Shown: one piece after another, positions 12,655 through 25,839 of the stretch
How positions within the stretch are numbered: the stretch's first letter is position 1
Layout: each line of letters opens with the position of its first letter
NCBI GenBank assembly: GCA_947179485.1
Contig: OX359250.1
Location: 27,166,654-27,230,653 of the forward strand
Reading direction: 5' to 3'
DNA length: 64,000 nt
Source of the DNA: Allacma fusca
Lineage: Eukaryota; Arthropoda; Collembola; Symphypleona; Sminthuridae
Position numbers and translations under genes: made by a program
The notes under the pieces: model-generated
The model's input: the letters and a program-made list of their open reading frames with translations, nothing else
Told to the model about the DNA's origin: nothing
Databases searched by the model: none

Positions 12655-15600
12655 TCATCTGTCACCACTAATTAATTTTGACATCTTTACCATGCCAGTG
12701 CCTAATTGTTGCAATAACCCTGATGAAGATCCCTGTTGAGGATGAGTGTGATGAACCATGGAGGGACGTCGTGATTTCAAACTCGTCATACTTGTTGACA
12801 AAAATGGGATGTTGTTGGTTGTAGGCATCGAACCACCCTTTAGAGACAGAGGTTCAATAGAGACTCAAATTAGTCATTAGATTTTTTTTTTCATTCATTC
12901 ATTTATTTAATACACCAGTGTCAAGTCTATAGCTCCGCACGGTTGGGGTGTTGTGGGCAAGGACCGTACTCAAAATCTGGCTCAAAATTCTTAAAATTCC
13001 TCATGTATAGTAGACATTTTAAAAATTTAAGGGAAAGATACCTTGAAGATTTCCAAATTTTTTGAAAGGATTTATATTAAATGGAGACAAAAAAGTATTG
13101 TGTTCGCATTTTTGTTGACAACTGTGGTTACGTGGGGTAACGCCTGGCAATGGATAGTCCTCATGGTTTTTTACATTTATATTATTTTAAGAGGCTATTG
13201 ATTGAAGGATACTGCAATAGATAGTGCGAACTTGTAATATTTTTACTTGTTGCTGAAAGTTAAGAACTTTTTTTTATTGATTTTTGTTGATTTTTTATTG
13301 AGTATCTACTGAAGAGTCATTGGAGTTGCTAATGGCTAGTGGGCTTTGTTCCACTTTTCATTCGAACTAGAATAATTGATGGAAAAATTGAGTAGCTTGT
13401 TAAATAAAATTAAAATTAATGAGAGTAGATTGGAAAATTTCGGTCGAGACTGGATGGGTACAAGCTCGGAGGGAACTTCTGATTTTATGGAGGATGGTAA
13501 CTTGAGTACGGTCCGGGACCTGGAAGGGTTGGTGAGGAGCTATAGTAAACAGTGTGCGGTGGATGGTTTATTCGTCACGGTGAAGTTGACTCGAACCTAA
13601 TTTGCAAAGTCGTTATTTACCTTAACAATAATATTCAGTCATGAGTATACAAGTGGTCAGTTATGCGGGGTTCAAGAGTGATAATAGGAATTATTGTGGG
13701 ATAGCATTCAAGCTTGTAAATAAAGTAATAAAGGCCTTTGAACTGTTGTAATGTTATCAGTCAAATTAAAATTTCCACAAACCCTTTTATGCATGTTATA
13801 TGCTTTACATACAATACTCTTCCTCGCTTCAGAGTTTTGTAGTGAGATGTTCCTCACAGATAGGGGAGTGAGCTCAGTTAATCAGTCAGTGAAGTTATAT
13901 ATATCTACATTCCCCCTTAAAAGGGTATTGTACACACGGATTGTTTTTCTGTTAAAAGCTTTACAGTCTGTAAGATCGTTCAGGATTTGTACGGTGTAAG
14001 CAACGTCGACGACAGTGAGGCACACTGAGTATTTTCTTTTACAAGCTGAAAACTATATATATATATCTGCTATAGAGATAATCCTTGAATTTTGTATTCC
14101 ACTTAATAATGTATAGAGGCATGGATTCATCATGAAAACACCAAAAGTAGCAATGCAATTGGAAAATCCTATATGTGTGTGATTGGAGGGATATAGGAAA
14201 AAGAAACGAGAGAGGAAAAAAAACATTTGAAACTTAGCATTTGCACGCCTTGACTCTGATGCCCTCCCGTCAAGTGTGCCATGTACCTCACAAATATTTA
14301 GCATTGGGATTGTTACTGAAAGGAATAATCTGATCGATATTTCCATTAGACTGCTCAAACTATTTGATTTACCTCCCCTTTGAGGAGCCCGAGTTTAAGC
14401 GTATTCCTTTGCCAATTTCACACAATTATTAAAAGAACGCTTGAGTGCGATGAAATTGTTACACAAACACTGGATCCCAGAAACTTTCCCCGCAGAAAGG
14501 AAGACTTACTCTCGCTATTGACATAAAAGGGGAGGATTTAAAAAGAAATGTATTAAAAGGGAAAGATTTAAGCAAAGAAAAGTCTCAAGTTTACATGCCA
14601 TAGTCAATCTTGCATATAGATAGATACATAAAGGTCACAATGAAAGTACGCATCTCAACAAGCTCAAAACTCCTCCGCTAAGAACTCCGTTAAGGCGATT
14701 TCCAATGAATCTACATACTACATACACACTCACACACACACACACACACACATACAAGCTCCGAGACTCTTTTTGCAGGTGAAAGACGAGAGGGATAGCT
14801 ATACGGGCCCGATGTTAAAGGGGAAGATGCAAGTCTTTGAGGATCCCGATTCTGAATAAAAGGCTCAAAAGTGAAGCAAGGACGGCTAATAATAAAATCT
14901 ACATTTTACACAGCATTTTCGGCACTAATGATAACTAAGTTGAGCAGCTATTTGGGGTAAGTTTGTACTAATATCTTCGGCAAGGTTTAGACAAAGAATG
15001 CACTTAAGTACTTCCAGACATGAATGACACCATAAAAGCAAAATCGTTTAAACATTAAAGGGGAGGCTTTTAGCTCCTTCCTTTGTGTGGTGGTTGGTTG
15101 AATCCTCTTTTGAGCCCTAATAAAGAAATAACCTTCATGTGTTTGTACATAAGCTACATATGTTTGTAGTAACATACATTCGCATTCACTCTGAGTGAAA
15201 AGACTAGTGTGCTTGACTACAGTATTAATACGAGCATTGGGGGTACAGTATCCTACCTCATGAAACATGAATGGAGAGCATATTTTCCAAAGTGTTTTTC
15301 TCCTGTGGGATGCAATTCTGTGAAACCTAAACTTTCCGCCAGGAATCCCTTAATCCAATTATCGCTTTTATGTTCTTTACAAAAAGATTACAAATATGGA
15401 ATGCAAATTCATCCCTCAATTATCTACTCACAATAAAATTGTAAACAAGACTTTGATGCCTACCACGAGCATTAAAATGTGACCGAGTGTGTGAGAGAGA
15501 GCAGACAGTAAACTAATATTTAGGTTGGAGTCCTCTCAACCTATGGGATCTAAACCTGGAATTTACGGAACAATAGCATTTAACTGCATATGTGCCCCAT

Positions 15601-16655
15601 TAGGACAGGGGGGAATAAAAAGTGAGTAAATAACTCATTTATTATTGAGTTCTACAAGACGGGCAGGCTGTTTACCCTAAATTGACATTAGCAGTGTGGG
15701 ACCTAACGACAAAGGCCCTGATGAAGCTCTAATAGAGAATGGAACTCCGGAGAAATCGGCTAAAGAAAAGTGTGACAGTTGGCTTAAAAAAAGGGAAATA
15801 ATAAAGCAATTTATTCCAACTTACGATGCTCCTGGCAAGCTGCATCAAAAGAAAAATTGCCCCAAATATAGCATTTTTGAAGAGCGACAGGCACACACAT
15901 AAACAGGCTCTCTTGCTTGTCTCCATCATGTCAAGAAATTCAATTGTGGATGAAGAAGAGGAAGGAGACATAAAAATGTCACTCAAAAACTCACCGTTGG
16001 GGGGCTTAAGTTAATGACACTTGCCCGACGTTCCTGAGGACCAATGCTTGAATGTCTCCTTATAGGAAGCGTATCATTACTCCCACCGGGGGAACTTGCT
16101 GTACTCGGAGCTATTCGAATCTTAGGTGGCATCATTGTATTGTCTGATAGTCGACGTATAGGAAATGACGTATTTGTTACCCGAAGGAAATTACTGTCCG
16201 GTGAGCCGTACACTTCTGTAAATATACATTCTCATGTGAACGCCTCGATTCCCAAGTCATCTTCTCGTTCCCCCTTTGTCTAAAAACTAATTATACATTT
16301 GACAAAAAAAAAACTCTACCCGTAGAATTCTTCCGCGCCATCATGTCTTCTGCACTGGATGTTTTTCGCTGATCAATCCGCACATTCGGAACGTGGAATG
16401 AGTTCATGGGGACATTAATCATATTATCGCTGGAACGTTGATGTCTTAACGTTCTGTGACGCACGTCGTCCAATGGGGGTGAGCCCAGCGTTAGATGGTC
16501 AAGTTTTAACTTATTGCGTTGATTCCTTTTTTTTGTACCCACATACACAAACAGACTTGAGTCATCGACAGTGTTATCAGTGTAAATAAAATGGAAAAAC
16601 TTAAAACTACGTTTCTCCTCTCGGCTTGCTCGAATCTCTCCAGGGTAATCAATCT

Positions 16656-16692
<37 letters not shown>

Positions 16693-19600
16693 TTCATAAA
16701 TAATACAAAGTAAAATAGAATCTAAAGCATCTCTTACCGATCTATATGGTCTAACATATCCTGCAAGACCGCCACGAGGGTTGAAAATTGTTCAAGGTTT
16801 AAACTGGGGTTAACCGTTTGAGGCAGTAAAGTAGGCATGACTCTCGTTGCCATTATGTTCACACTCAGCCCGTATTTCTTATCGTTTAGCATTAGGCGGT
16901 AGATTTCTGCGGACGTAATCCAATTTCAAATTCAATTTCCACACATATTTTACTTCCACTTTGAGACTCCCATCAATTACCACAATGACTACTTTACGAG
17001 GACTGTTTCCCCGTCTCATGGAGTCAGTCGAAAGTACAGAGAAAGTCGAGACTAGACTTACGAACTACTTTCACTGTGATATCAGCATCTTGAAGCTTCA
17101 CTTCCCAGAGTAATGGAAGAACATCTTCGATCAACATGTTTCGTTCCAGTTTATCCAAGATCTTCTCAATGCAAGTGAAAACATTTAGCACTATTTTCAA
17201 ATCCGAGGAGTACTTCTCATAAACTTGCTTAGTTTTCGGCAGAATTATTTTACGAGCTGAGGATTCATCCAAATGATGAGATATGTTCGCTGCACATACT
17301 AATGCAGCATTCTATAGAGCCAAAAAGAACCATTTTAGCGGAAATCCCGGGATGGAGGGGAGGGAGGAGGGGAGAAAACACCTACACTATTAACTTAAGT
17401 GGCAGTTGAGAGACCTCCCACTAATCATCCTGTGAATATCAAGTCATTCCTCCATTACCTGAACCTGAATTGTTGTGGAGTCAAAAGCATTGTAGAGCAT
17501 AGGTAAAACTTGAGCTTTCAGTTCCGCATTAGCCTGTTTATCTAGGATAATGTGAAGGTTTTCGAGAAGGGTAACCGTTGCTTGGATTGACTTCGGAGTG
17601 CTGAAGACTTGTCTGGATACAGAAATCCAATCACATAATCAACTTACATTCTTCCATGGCATCAACAAACACACTGAGAGTGAGTCCCAAGCCTCCAAAT
17701 GGCTACATATACTTTCCCAATAAGAGCTTGTACAAATAAATACGTTCAGTCCTAGGTGTTACATACAAACAGGTTGCCCTGCTACCAAGGAAACTGGAAA
17801 GTTACTGAAATGCGACATTCTATACATATATGTAGATATACATAATCTATATTTATCCCTCCCAATGATAAGAACAGTTGTCACCTACCTAAATGTGGGT
17901 AAGATAATAGTTTCATAGTCCATTTGCGATGATTGCTCAATTAGGAAGAGTATTGGTTGTAGAACAGCAGCTAAGACTTCTTGAGTTTTCATTTCAGTTT
18001 GTAGGGCGGGCCACACGTGTTGAAACCATAATTTCTATTTCCCCAAAAGCAGTAAACAACATGACACTTGATTTCTCTCCTATACACAAGGACTCTCTAT
18101 TGTCTACAAAGTTTGGAGGAGAGTAAATCAAAGGGTTTCTCCGTGTAATAAACTCTATTCAGAACCGAAGCGGCATAGTTATTTTGTGTCATTCGATTAC
18201 TTTCATATCAGTTTCCGGAGAGAGCGGAGCTATAAACTTATGAAGTTGAGAGAATATGGAAGAAGGAGGAAAGTACACAGGAAACATTTTAATTATAGAA
18301 AAATCTCTTATATTGAAAAATTCTTTCTTTCAAGAAATACAAGCGAAGGAGAGGGAGGGGAGGGGAAGAGGGCAGGGGAGGAATTCCATATCAAGATTAT
18401 TGATCCCATTTGAGATTGATACGCTATATCTACTCTCTGACGCAGTTTTTGAACTTCATATAAAATGGGCATACATTAAGCCCCGTCCATCAACTCTCGA
18501 GAATTTTATTACTTCCCAGATTATTTCAATATTCAGAAAAACTCCGGTGCAGACATTTCAGGGGCTAGACACACAGAGAGCTCATGAAAGTGGAGCAAAG
18601 CTGATTTATTGAACAGAGAGGGAAAGAGGGAGAGTTTGACCAGTGAAGTTCTCCCACTACTGGGGATTGGGATCGAACTTATAGGGAGGAGGTCCATGGG
18701 AGCAAAGTAGGGAAAAGTATCCTAGTTTTTTTTTGAGAACGGGAGGCATAATTAGAATACTTAAGTCCAGAGGGATCACGAGTTCCTAAATTTTTGGAAG
18801 AAGAAGAAGAAGAAGAAGAAAAAAGGTGAAAGGAAAAAAAGTGGGAAATGATTACCCTCGGAATGTATGGAAGTACTTCTTTAAGACTATGCCGGTAGAA
18901 ATGTGCCTTCTGGCTGGGATCTTTCATGGAAATGACATCCAGGAACTGAAGAGCATGAACGCTAGGATCACTAAAATATTTGATGAGAGCTAAAAGCTGA
19001 GACGTAGGGCGCTGACGAGGTTCTTTATTCACTAATCGTATAAGTGCTTCTTGAAGACCGATCGGAACTCTTGGGAGAATATTATGCAGTTGGGCTTCCA
19101 GCTACAATATCCATCATTGATAAATACTTATATACTGACAGTTACATCGGGATAAAAAGTTTTTCCCTCAGACATTTAAACTAATCTCGGGCTAAATTTA
19201 ACGCAAACTTTCACTTTCAAACTGGAATCGGGGGGAAAAAATCTCCTAATTTCTTGATTCACTAATCAAATTAGAAACTTGACAAAAATAATCCGGCTGT
19301 AACACTCATGTGACAGAGGGGGGAAACCGGAAAAAAAAACAGATGGGAAGAATCTCTGTGAAATGTAAATCTCCGCTAAAGTACATATAATCCCCATTAA
19401 ATTCCATTCCTCCTGAAGTTTGTCGTACTACATACATAGTGGGGAGTGGTTGTAGTAGTAGTGTGGTAGTATGCAAAGCAATTTCCAGATTGGAAGGGAA
19501 AACAAGACATTTACTTACCCCTTCAATTTGTTTCAGGTAATTTGAACTAGAATGATTTGAGTTAATGAGTGATTTCCCATTATTGAAAATTGAGGAAATA

Positions 19601-20062
19601 ACCATTCCTAATGAGAACATGTCCGACAGAATGCTGCACGTTGATGAAGTCTGGGTTTCAGGCGCTGTGTAGTCCAGATCAGGTTGCCCAGATTTAGGTA
19701 GTCGGGATGTCCAAGGTTGACAATTTATGGGTTCTAAACCATCTATATCGTTTGCTCTCTCTGTAAATTCCCCATACATATCCCAAAACTATTACATTTC
19801 CGTTCCTATATAGTTCCTCCAGTAATTCTTATATAGACTGCACACAATACTAGTGAGACATATGACTCATACAAAAACACAAGACTCGCATTAGTACGGG
19901 GGATGCTTGACTATACAGTTCCGCAAAAAGTACTCACATATGTGTACATTTAACTTTCTCAAAGAAATTCACAAAACGACAGTCTGACAGGATCCTGAAG
20001 CCTCTTGACAACAGTTCAAGACACATGCAAGTGCCAGGGAAGGAGCTTTCATGTAGTTAGAT

Positions 20063-20098
<36 letters not shown>

Positions 20099-21783
20099 GA
20101 TAAAAGGAAGTGGTTACAGGAATAAAGGCAGGAGTGGGAATCCAGGATGCCGGCAAAGGCAGAGCCAGGAGTGATCGAGTCAAAGAGGGATGAAGGTGAA
20201 ACAAAGGAAGTGAGTAGGAAATAAATAAATACATAAATAGGTAAATACTCCGGGAAAGTGAGAAGGGGGAAAGAAGATCTAATGAAATTATACCACACGA
20301 ACGGCTCCAGTCCTCAGGACCAAACTCAATTTACAAGCATGACACGTACAAAGTGAAAAGCAAACGGAATTGAAAATGTTGGTGCTCTCATGAAACTAAG
20401 ACTGAAAACAATTTTTATTATTAGATTACACAAACAGGAAATTTCATTTGATCCACGCATGTAACATATAAATATCTACTCACTCCGTTTTCGTCAAGCT
20501 AACACTAAACCTTTCCACTCAACTGAAAACCATTGCCTATTCAATTGGAAGAAATAGGATTCAGGCTCAGCAACCAAATCAACCTACATACGTTTAAAGG
20601 TAACCCTCAAAGTGAAAGGAGCGTAGCGAAGGAGAGAGAGAGAGAGAGCTTCCGCTTTTCCCTTTCATCCTCTCTCCTTCCCTTTCTTCTTTCCTTCCTT
20701 TTCACACCCAGGAAGCAACAAGGATCTTATGAATAATTACCTATGATTTCACATGAAAAGATTCCTATTGTTTTTATACCCCTCCCCAAAGCATACCTAC
20801 GGACCAGATATAGGTGACATCCTGTCCTGTCACAACTTGGATGGGGAAAATTTTGCAAAATCATATTTAAATTCCATTAACCTCCCCTTCCTCCTTTCAA
20901 AACTCCTAACTCAATTAATTTTTCTATATTAAAGGGCCAAGGACAAAGCAACCCGGGTGGGGGGGAGCTCCCGGGAGATGTGTGGCAGTAATTATATAGT
21001 AACTATATGAGTTTTTTTTGTGGCAAATTCTCAGGAGCCGAAGTAACTGAATTTTCTACGGGAGTAGATGAATGTGAGTGGTCCGGGTATGCATGACTGT
21101 GCAAAGTTTCCATCACGCAAAGGCCAGGAGATAGATGTCTGGACAAATGAGTTACTTAATTTTTAATAATTAATTCTAATTTTCTGCTTCCTGCATTCAG
21201 ATTTACTTTCATTCATAATTAAGTTAGCCTCACTCTCCCCTTCGGTCCTGTAAGAGTCTGTTCTGGAGGACTGGATCCGAGGACAGGGATTGGGCAGACA
21301 GAGCCGAGGATGGGAATAAAAGCTACCGTAACGTGTAGGGAATAGATGGGATCCCCTTGGCCTATTACTCACCGCTGGCTAATAAATTCACTGATCGAGT
21401 TTCCTTGTAATTTGTCTCAGGCTGGAAGGGAGCACAAGTATAGTTTTTTTTTCTCGTGTGACATTGTCAAAATATGGGAAGAGATACAGGGGTTGATACA
21501 TTACAAAGGAGAAAGAACAATTAAAAACTTTATATTTCCTAAGAGCTGGAAAAATAGGTCAGGGAGAAGAAAATCAATTTTCCCTGGCTTCCTGTTCACG
21601 AATATGGGATTCTCTCAATTCCCTGTCTTTTCAACAAGGCATGCAGGACGAAAACCAGTGAGAGTGAGGTAGGAGCCACAGAGCCACCAGCAGCACACAG
21701 ACACACAACTTTGCAAAACCTCGTATATTTCATAAGTATGATGAACACCATCCAGAGAATATGTTGAGCATTGCATACATGGC

Positions 21784-21816
<33 letters not shown>

Positions 21817-22162
21817 TTGTGGGAGAGAAGAGAAAGCTGGAGAAAGGGAGATTCTATGTACATAAGTTACAACCAGAGAGACAGTCCAGAGTTTACAAAA
21901 ATACACTACACCAAGAGAGATACATGACACCATTCATGCAACGAAAGGCGTACAAATCTATTTGTAAATACGAACCTTGGAGGTTCGACGGACATGTAGG
22001 AAACGTACATTTGGGGGGTGAAACATTCTGCGCACGTTGAATGTTTTAAAACTTAAACTTTGCCATATTTATGAGTATCTTAATACGAAGCGATGGTTAT
22101 ACACTCCTCCGTGTCTATACATTTATAGAGGGAAGAGAGTGAAAAGAGAAAGAGACATTGAA

Positions 22163-22195
<33 letters not shown>

Positions 22196-23991
22196 TAGGA
22201 GAAAGACAGCGAAAACAACGAGAGAGACGGGTTCTCTGGGCAACTTCCGACACATTTTGGATGCATCCATGATATGGAGGGAGACAGTGATAAGGACTGA
22301 CATGAATGAACAAACAAAACAAAAAAAATGACATTAGATTGTAAACAGTTATTAAAATTTCATGGTTATTTACCCGTAAATTCTAAACCAGCTAATTTCC
22401 AGGTACCCCTCTTTGTCACTAAAATACTGGAAGGACAAACGTTTCTATGGAGAACTCTGCCCGAGTAGTGGAGAAACTGAAGAGCTTCAGTGAGCTTTAT
22501 GTATTATTAATCATTATCAGATTCCAAGTTACAAGAGAGTAACAAAGAAAACAATCAAAAGAGATGAGTGAGACTTTGAAAGATATTAGTGATACTCAAG
22601 CCAAATAGTATAATTTTTACAAGTAGAATGGAAAATAAGACAAAAAATTTAAAAAAATTTTAAACACCTGTAGAATTCCATATTTAAGTTCGATATCAAG
22701 GAAGATTGATGTAGTTTCATCACTGAGCAGATTTGATAGACTACCTATTACGGGTTCGGATGCAAATGCTAAAGTTTCTGCACATTCTTCCACTGGGTAG
22801 ACTACCTTTTTATTCAAATTCAGTCAAAATGATTTTCAGATTTTCCTTCATTAATAATAATTCATTTTTACAAATCGTCCATGAACACGCAAAATGATGG
22901 ATTTAAAAAAATTCAAAACCAAAATTTACGACTTCTTCTTTTTTCATTTTTCAAAAATTCAAATTTAACTTTAATTAATGCAAAAGCTGTAATTAATATC
23001 AAAACTTTAAGTACAAAAACTGTAAGTACAAAAACTATAATAATTGATTCAAAACTTAAATTGATTCAAAGACTTTAATTAATTAAAATTAAAATTTTAA
23101 TTGCCTTTAACTAAAGACCAATATGATGTTTCGGAAAACTCGGACATTCAAAATACTCATTTGTAATTAAGTCTCAAATATTTAAATTCATTTTGCCTCT
23201 TCATCGCCGAAATATTCTAAAAATAACTAGAAGCTACTATAAAATCAAAATTGTCAACACTAATTTGAGAAACGTAGTTAATAATAGTATCATTAAAATC
23301 TACACGTAATAAAAAATATTGGCCTTTCCATTAAAAATCAGAGAAAATTCAGCTTATAGTAGATAAATGAATTCTCGTGAAAAATAAACCCTCAGTACTG
23401 GGCTGTACAAAAGATCAAAAATCAAGGAGGGGTATGGAATATTAATTAATATCACTATGAATTACTTTATAAAAACTTTGATTGAAAATAACGACTGGGA
23501 AATGCATTACCTGCAAGATTTTGGGATGCCGAAATCTCTCCAGTTGTCGTACAGAAGCCCTTAGAATTTCCGTAATTGTTTCTTTCCTCTTGGGTTTATG
23601 TATCTTTTCCACTGATCGTTTTTCAAAGATAAAAATAGATACTTCCTGCCAAAGATCAAGGAATTTTCACAATAAATAAAAACCAAATGACTTTTTGTTT
23701 TAAAGAAGGGAATTTTAGAGAAAGAGTTAAACCCCAAGGTCCGAAAACACCCCAAAGACTTGCTAACAATCGGAAAAGGTAATAGAGTTTGAAGGAAGGG
23801 TTTGAAATTTGTCCAGAAAAAAAAACACTAGCCTTCCCGTCGGATTTTCGATATCCATCAAAAATCTTCCAAATTGACTCTGGTCCAGCAGTTGCCACAA
23901 ATCTTCCAAGTTCAAAATATTGTCCAAGGGCATTATTCTCTAACTGATTGGTTTGGTACTGATGATAGTGTTGGCCCTTAAATTTGAACAT
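12655..23991 (-). CDS. SCYL2: SCYL2-like pseudokinase (SCY1-like protein 2, CVAK104)
   Basis: Thirteen exons: 23991-23833, 23645-23511, 22805-22668, 22494-22374, 19760-19519, 19101-18856, 18034-17889, 17612-17459, 17311-17062, 16906-16738, 16525-16320, 16215-15995, 12837-12655; about 789 residues against 929 in human. The N-terminal kinase-like fold aligns with SCYL2 (ELGRFVATAG glycine loop region, SIWKIFDGYRKSDGK, LRASVRQLERFRHPKILQ, ELKYGILQ, SDMFSLGMVISSIFN). It is degenerate: LHRNVCPSSIL replaces the catalytic HRD block, AGLEFT stands where DFG should be, while YTAPE remains. HEAT-type helices follow, then a Ser/Arg-rich tail. SCYL2 binds clathrin and AP2 and acts in endosome-Golgi traffic. 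The start has an in-frame stop just upstream. The first intron needs a GC donor (AAG|GCTAGT). The last exon is less certain because no family motif lies in it. Confidence 0.93.
13379..13600 (+). CDS. Small uncharacterised ORF, 73 residues, in the last SCYL2 intron on the other strand
   Basis: An uninterrupted reading frame starts MEKLSSLLNKIKINESRLEN and ends FVTVKLTRT, with an in-frame stop just before the start. It is predicted to be largely helical at its N-terminus, with no signal peptide, membrane segment or recognised domain. An AATAAA-like cluster lies about 120 bp downstream (near 13720-13731). The 300 bp before it are G+T-rich on the plus strand, the bias seen at 5' ends of the expressed genes in this window, which hints at transcription. 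I do not recognise the product; it could be a lineage-specific nested gene or chance. Confidence 0.35.
   Translation: MEKLSSLLNKIKINESRLENFGRDWMGTSSEGTSDFMEDGNLSTVRDLEGLVRSYSKQCAVDGLFVTVKLTRT
14731..14752. repeat. CA microsatellite in the last SCYL2 intron
   Basis: Eleven CA units in intronic sequence; the 3.2-kb intron (12838-15994) otherwise holds only the small plus-strand ORF at 13379-13600. Confidence 0.95.
16659..16689. repeat. CT dinucleotide microsatellite
   Basis: About 15 uninterrupted CT units lie in the SCYL2 intron just upstream (plus-strand side: between 16525 and 16738) of an exon. Apparent ORFs reading RERERE are artefacts of it. Confidence 0.95.
19761..22373 (-). other. Large SCYL2 intron rich in GA microsatellites
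   Basis: This 2.6-kb intron lies between the kinase-like catalytic-loop exon and the activation-segment exon. It carries three plus-strand GA runs (20065-20095, 21790-21816, 22163-22189). The ORFs here that read as poly-Ser-Leu come only from these repeats. No nested gene is supported. Confidence 0.7.
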
Positions 23992-24460
23992 GATTTTTCA
24001 AAAAAGACACCAAAATTCGACGGAGGACTAAACTATACAGACGATGGGGGAGAGATAGCAACCTGATGAATAAACCACCTGTAGGAATTCACCATGCGCG
24101 GGTTTTCCTCTCTCACTCTCTCTCTCTCTCTCTCTCTCTCACTCACTCTCTCTCTCTCTCACACACATCTCCGCTCTGGCCTTACCTGTTCATTGATGGT
24201 TTTGGCTGTGAAGGAAAACCAGGGGTTCTGGATCGATAACTTTCCGTACTTATATATACCTGGCTGTTTCCATGGCAGTATCGATCCCAGCCTTCTTTTT
24301 ACCCGGGTTTTCTCCCTGCCTATCTAACCTATATACCCGATTCTGTCTTTGCAATGACCGAGTTTTCAAAAAAACTGGCTCTCCTCCGCAACGACGTCTC
24401 AATGTGGGACTACACAAACTATACTTTCTCCCACGAATCAATGATAACTCTAGTATCGTC

Positions 24461-24464
<4 letters not shown>

Positions 24465-24511
<47 letters not shown>
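24465..24511. repeat. CT dinucleotide microsatellite, longest in the window
   Basis: About 23 CT units lie upstream of the SCYL2 start codon. A second TC run lies at 24108-24160 with two short interruptions. Confidence 0.95.
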
Positions 24512-24516
<5 letters not shown>

Positions 24517-25030
24517 TATTGCATGAACAACCACATGGAGGTCAAAGCATCATTTTTCATCTTTCTCCCCAACTTTCTCCACAGGTCCGCTAGGGATTAG
24601 CAGCCCCACATAAGACCAACAGCTCCCATCCCAACCATCCCATCCTCCCTATACACACATCCTTCCCCACATACATCCACATCCCCCCACTATATCCCCA
24701 ACTTGCCCATATCCTCCCAGACTTTTCAGCACCGCCACATACACACTCCGCCGCCACTGCCACACAGCCACACTATAAATAGCTAAATAGCCCATATGCT
24801 CATCACACTCCCAGTCCATAATTATACCCAGACATACACATCACATACTACACCCCACCCATTAAGAAGCCCCAATGAACATCCCCCACCCCTCCTACCC
24901 CTCCCCACAAAATCCTCCCCCCCCGTTAAACCCCCCCCCCAAATCCTAACTCCCTACCTTCATCCCCTCCTTCCCATTCATCCTTCTACCTCTAATTCCC
25001 CATCTGAATCCCAACGCCAATGACAATACC

Positions 25031-25190
25031 CATCATTATTTTTTTTGCCTCTCAGCCCTCCTTCTAAAGAAGTAACACACATAAGTAAACTCTTCGGTAC
25101 TTAAGCCGATACATCTTGGCCAATGCTTAGACTCTAGGAGTACAAGTACAACAACTATTACAGGCTGCTCCGGGACCACCAGGCACCCGG
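25031..25190. promoter_or_regulatory. Predicted bidirectional promoter of SCYL2 and syntaxin
   Basis: Composition switches here from C-rich/G-poor to G+T-rich on the plus strand, the pattern expected where transcription leaves in both directions. The interval has balanced composition and is more GC-rich than its surroundings around 25160-25210. No TATA box placement is claimed. This is inference from base composition only. Confidence 0.35.
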
Positions 25191-25839
25191 CCTAAAGTAG
25201 AGGCGGACGGGGAATGTATGTAGGAATTTAATCTATATACACGGTCAAGTGTGTATGTATATATTTTGTGTAGTAGGGGATGGATGATGATGAGTGGAAG
25301 TATAGGGCTTTAATTTATGTAGGTTGGTATATGGTCATATATGGTAAGGAGACCATATATAGCTAGGAGAGATGATACCCAAAAGGAAGCCTTCCAACTT
25401 TCATTCAGAGGTTTGGCTATTAACTTGACTCCGTTCGTCTGGTTGTGGGTGAGTCAGCTGCAGTTAGGACTGACAAGAGAGGGCTTTCCCTTTACTACTA
25501 CTTATATGCTGTAGCGTATTGTGCTTGTGCTTTAGTACGGGACACAATAGGAGGAACGTTTATTAGGAGTCCAATGTTGGAGGACTTTTGGCTTCAACTG
25601 CTCTCTCTACGTGTACTCTTGTGACTGCTCGCTCAGCAGTGCTCGACAATATTCCGCTCTTTTACGAACTACCAACTGACTTGACAAGAGGGAGGGAGTA
25701 GCAGTTTTCAAAATTACTCCAAAGTCAATATATATAAGTGATAGTCAAAACTGTTCCGTAAGTAATAAAGTAACTCTACTTGACTTCAAGTTTCACTGAC
25801 GGTTCGTAAAGTGCCATTAGTTTAAAGACGTGAGTAAAC

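Larger units (their letters stand above)
23992..25839. other. Divergent intergenic region between SCYL2 and syntaxin
   Basis: It holds two long TC/CT runs (24108-24160 and 24465-24511), then a 440-bp segment (about 24590-25030) that is extremely G-poor on the plus strand, then a segment (about 25190-25410) that is G+T-rich on the plus strand. Read with the bias at other genes here, this suggests that both SCYL2 (minus) and syntaxin (plus) have unannotated 5' non-coding exons and introns in this interval. No protein-coding ORF is convincing. Confidence 0.55.

Noticed and set aside
13081-13138. Short ATG frame METKKYCVRIFVDNCGYVG before a GT site
   Set aside because: Looks exon-like, but no downstream acceptor joins it in frame to the ORF at 13379, where an in-frame stop precedes the ATG.
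19969-24593. Several ORFs reading poly-Ser-Leu or poly-Arg-Glu
   Set aside because: Artefacts of GA/CT microsatellites in the SCYL2 introns and the upstream region.
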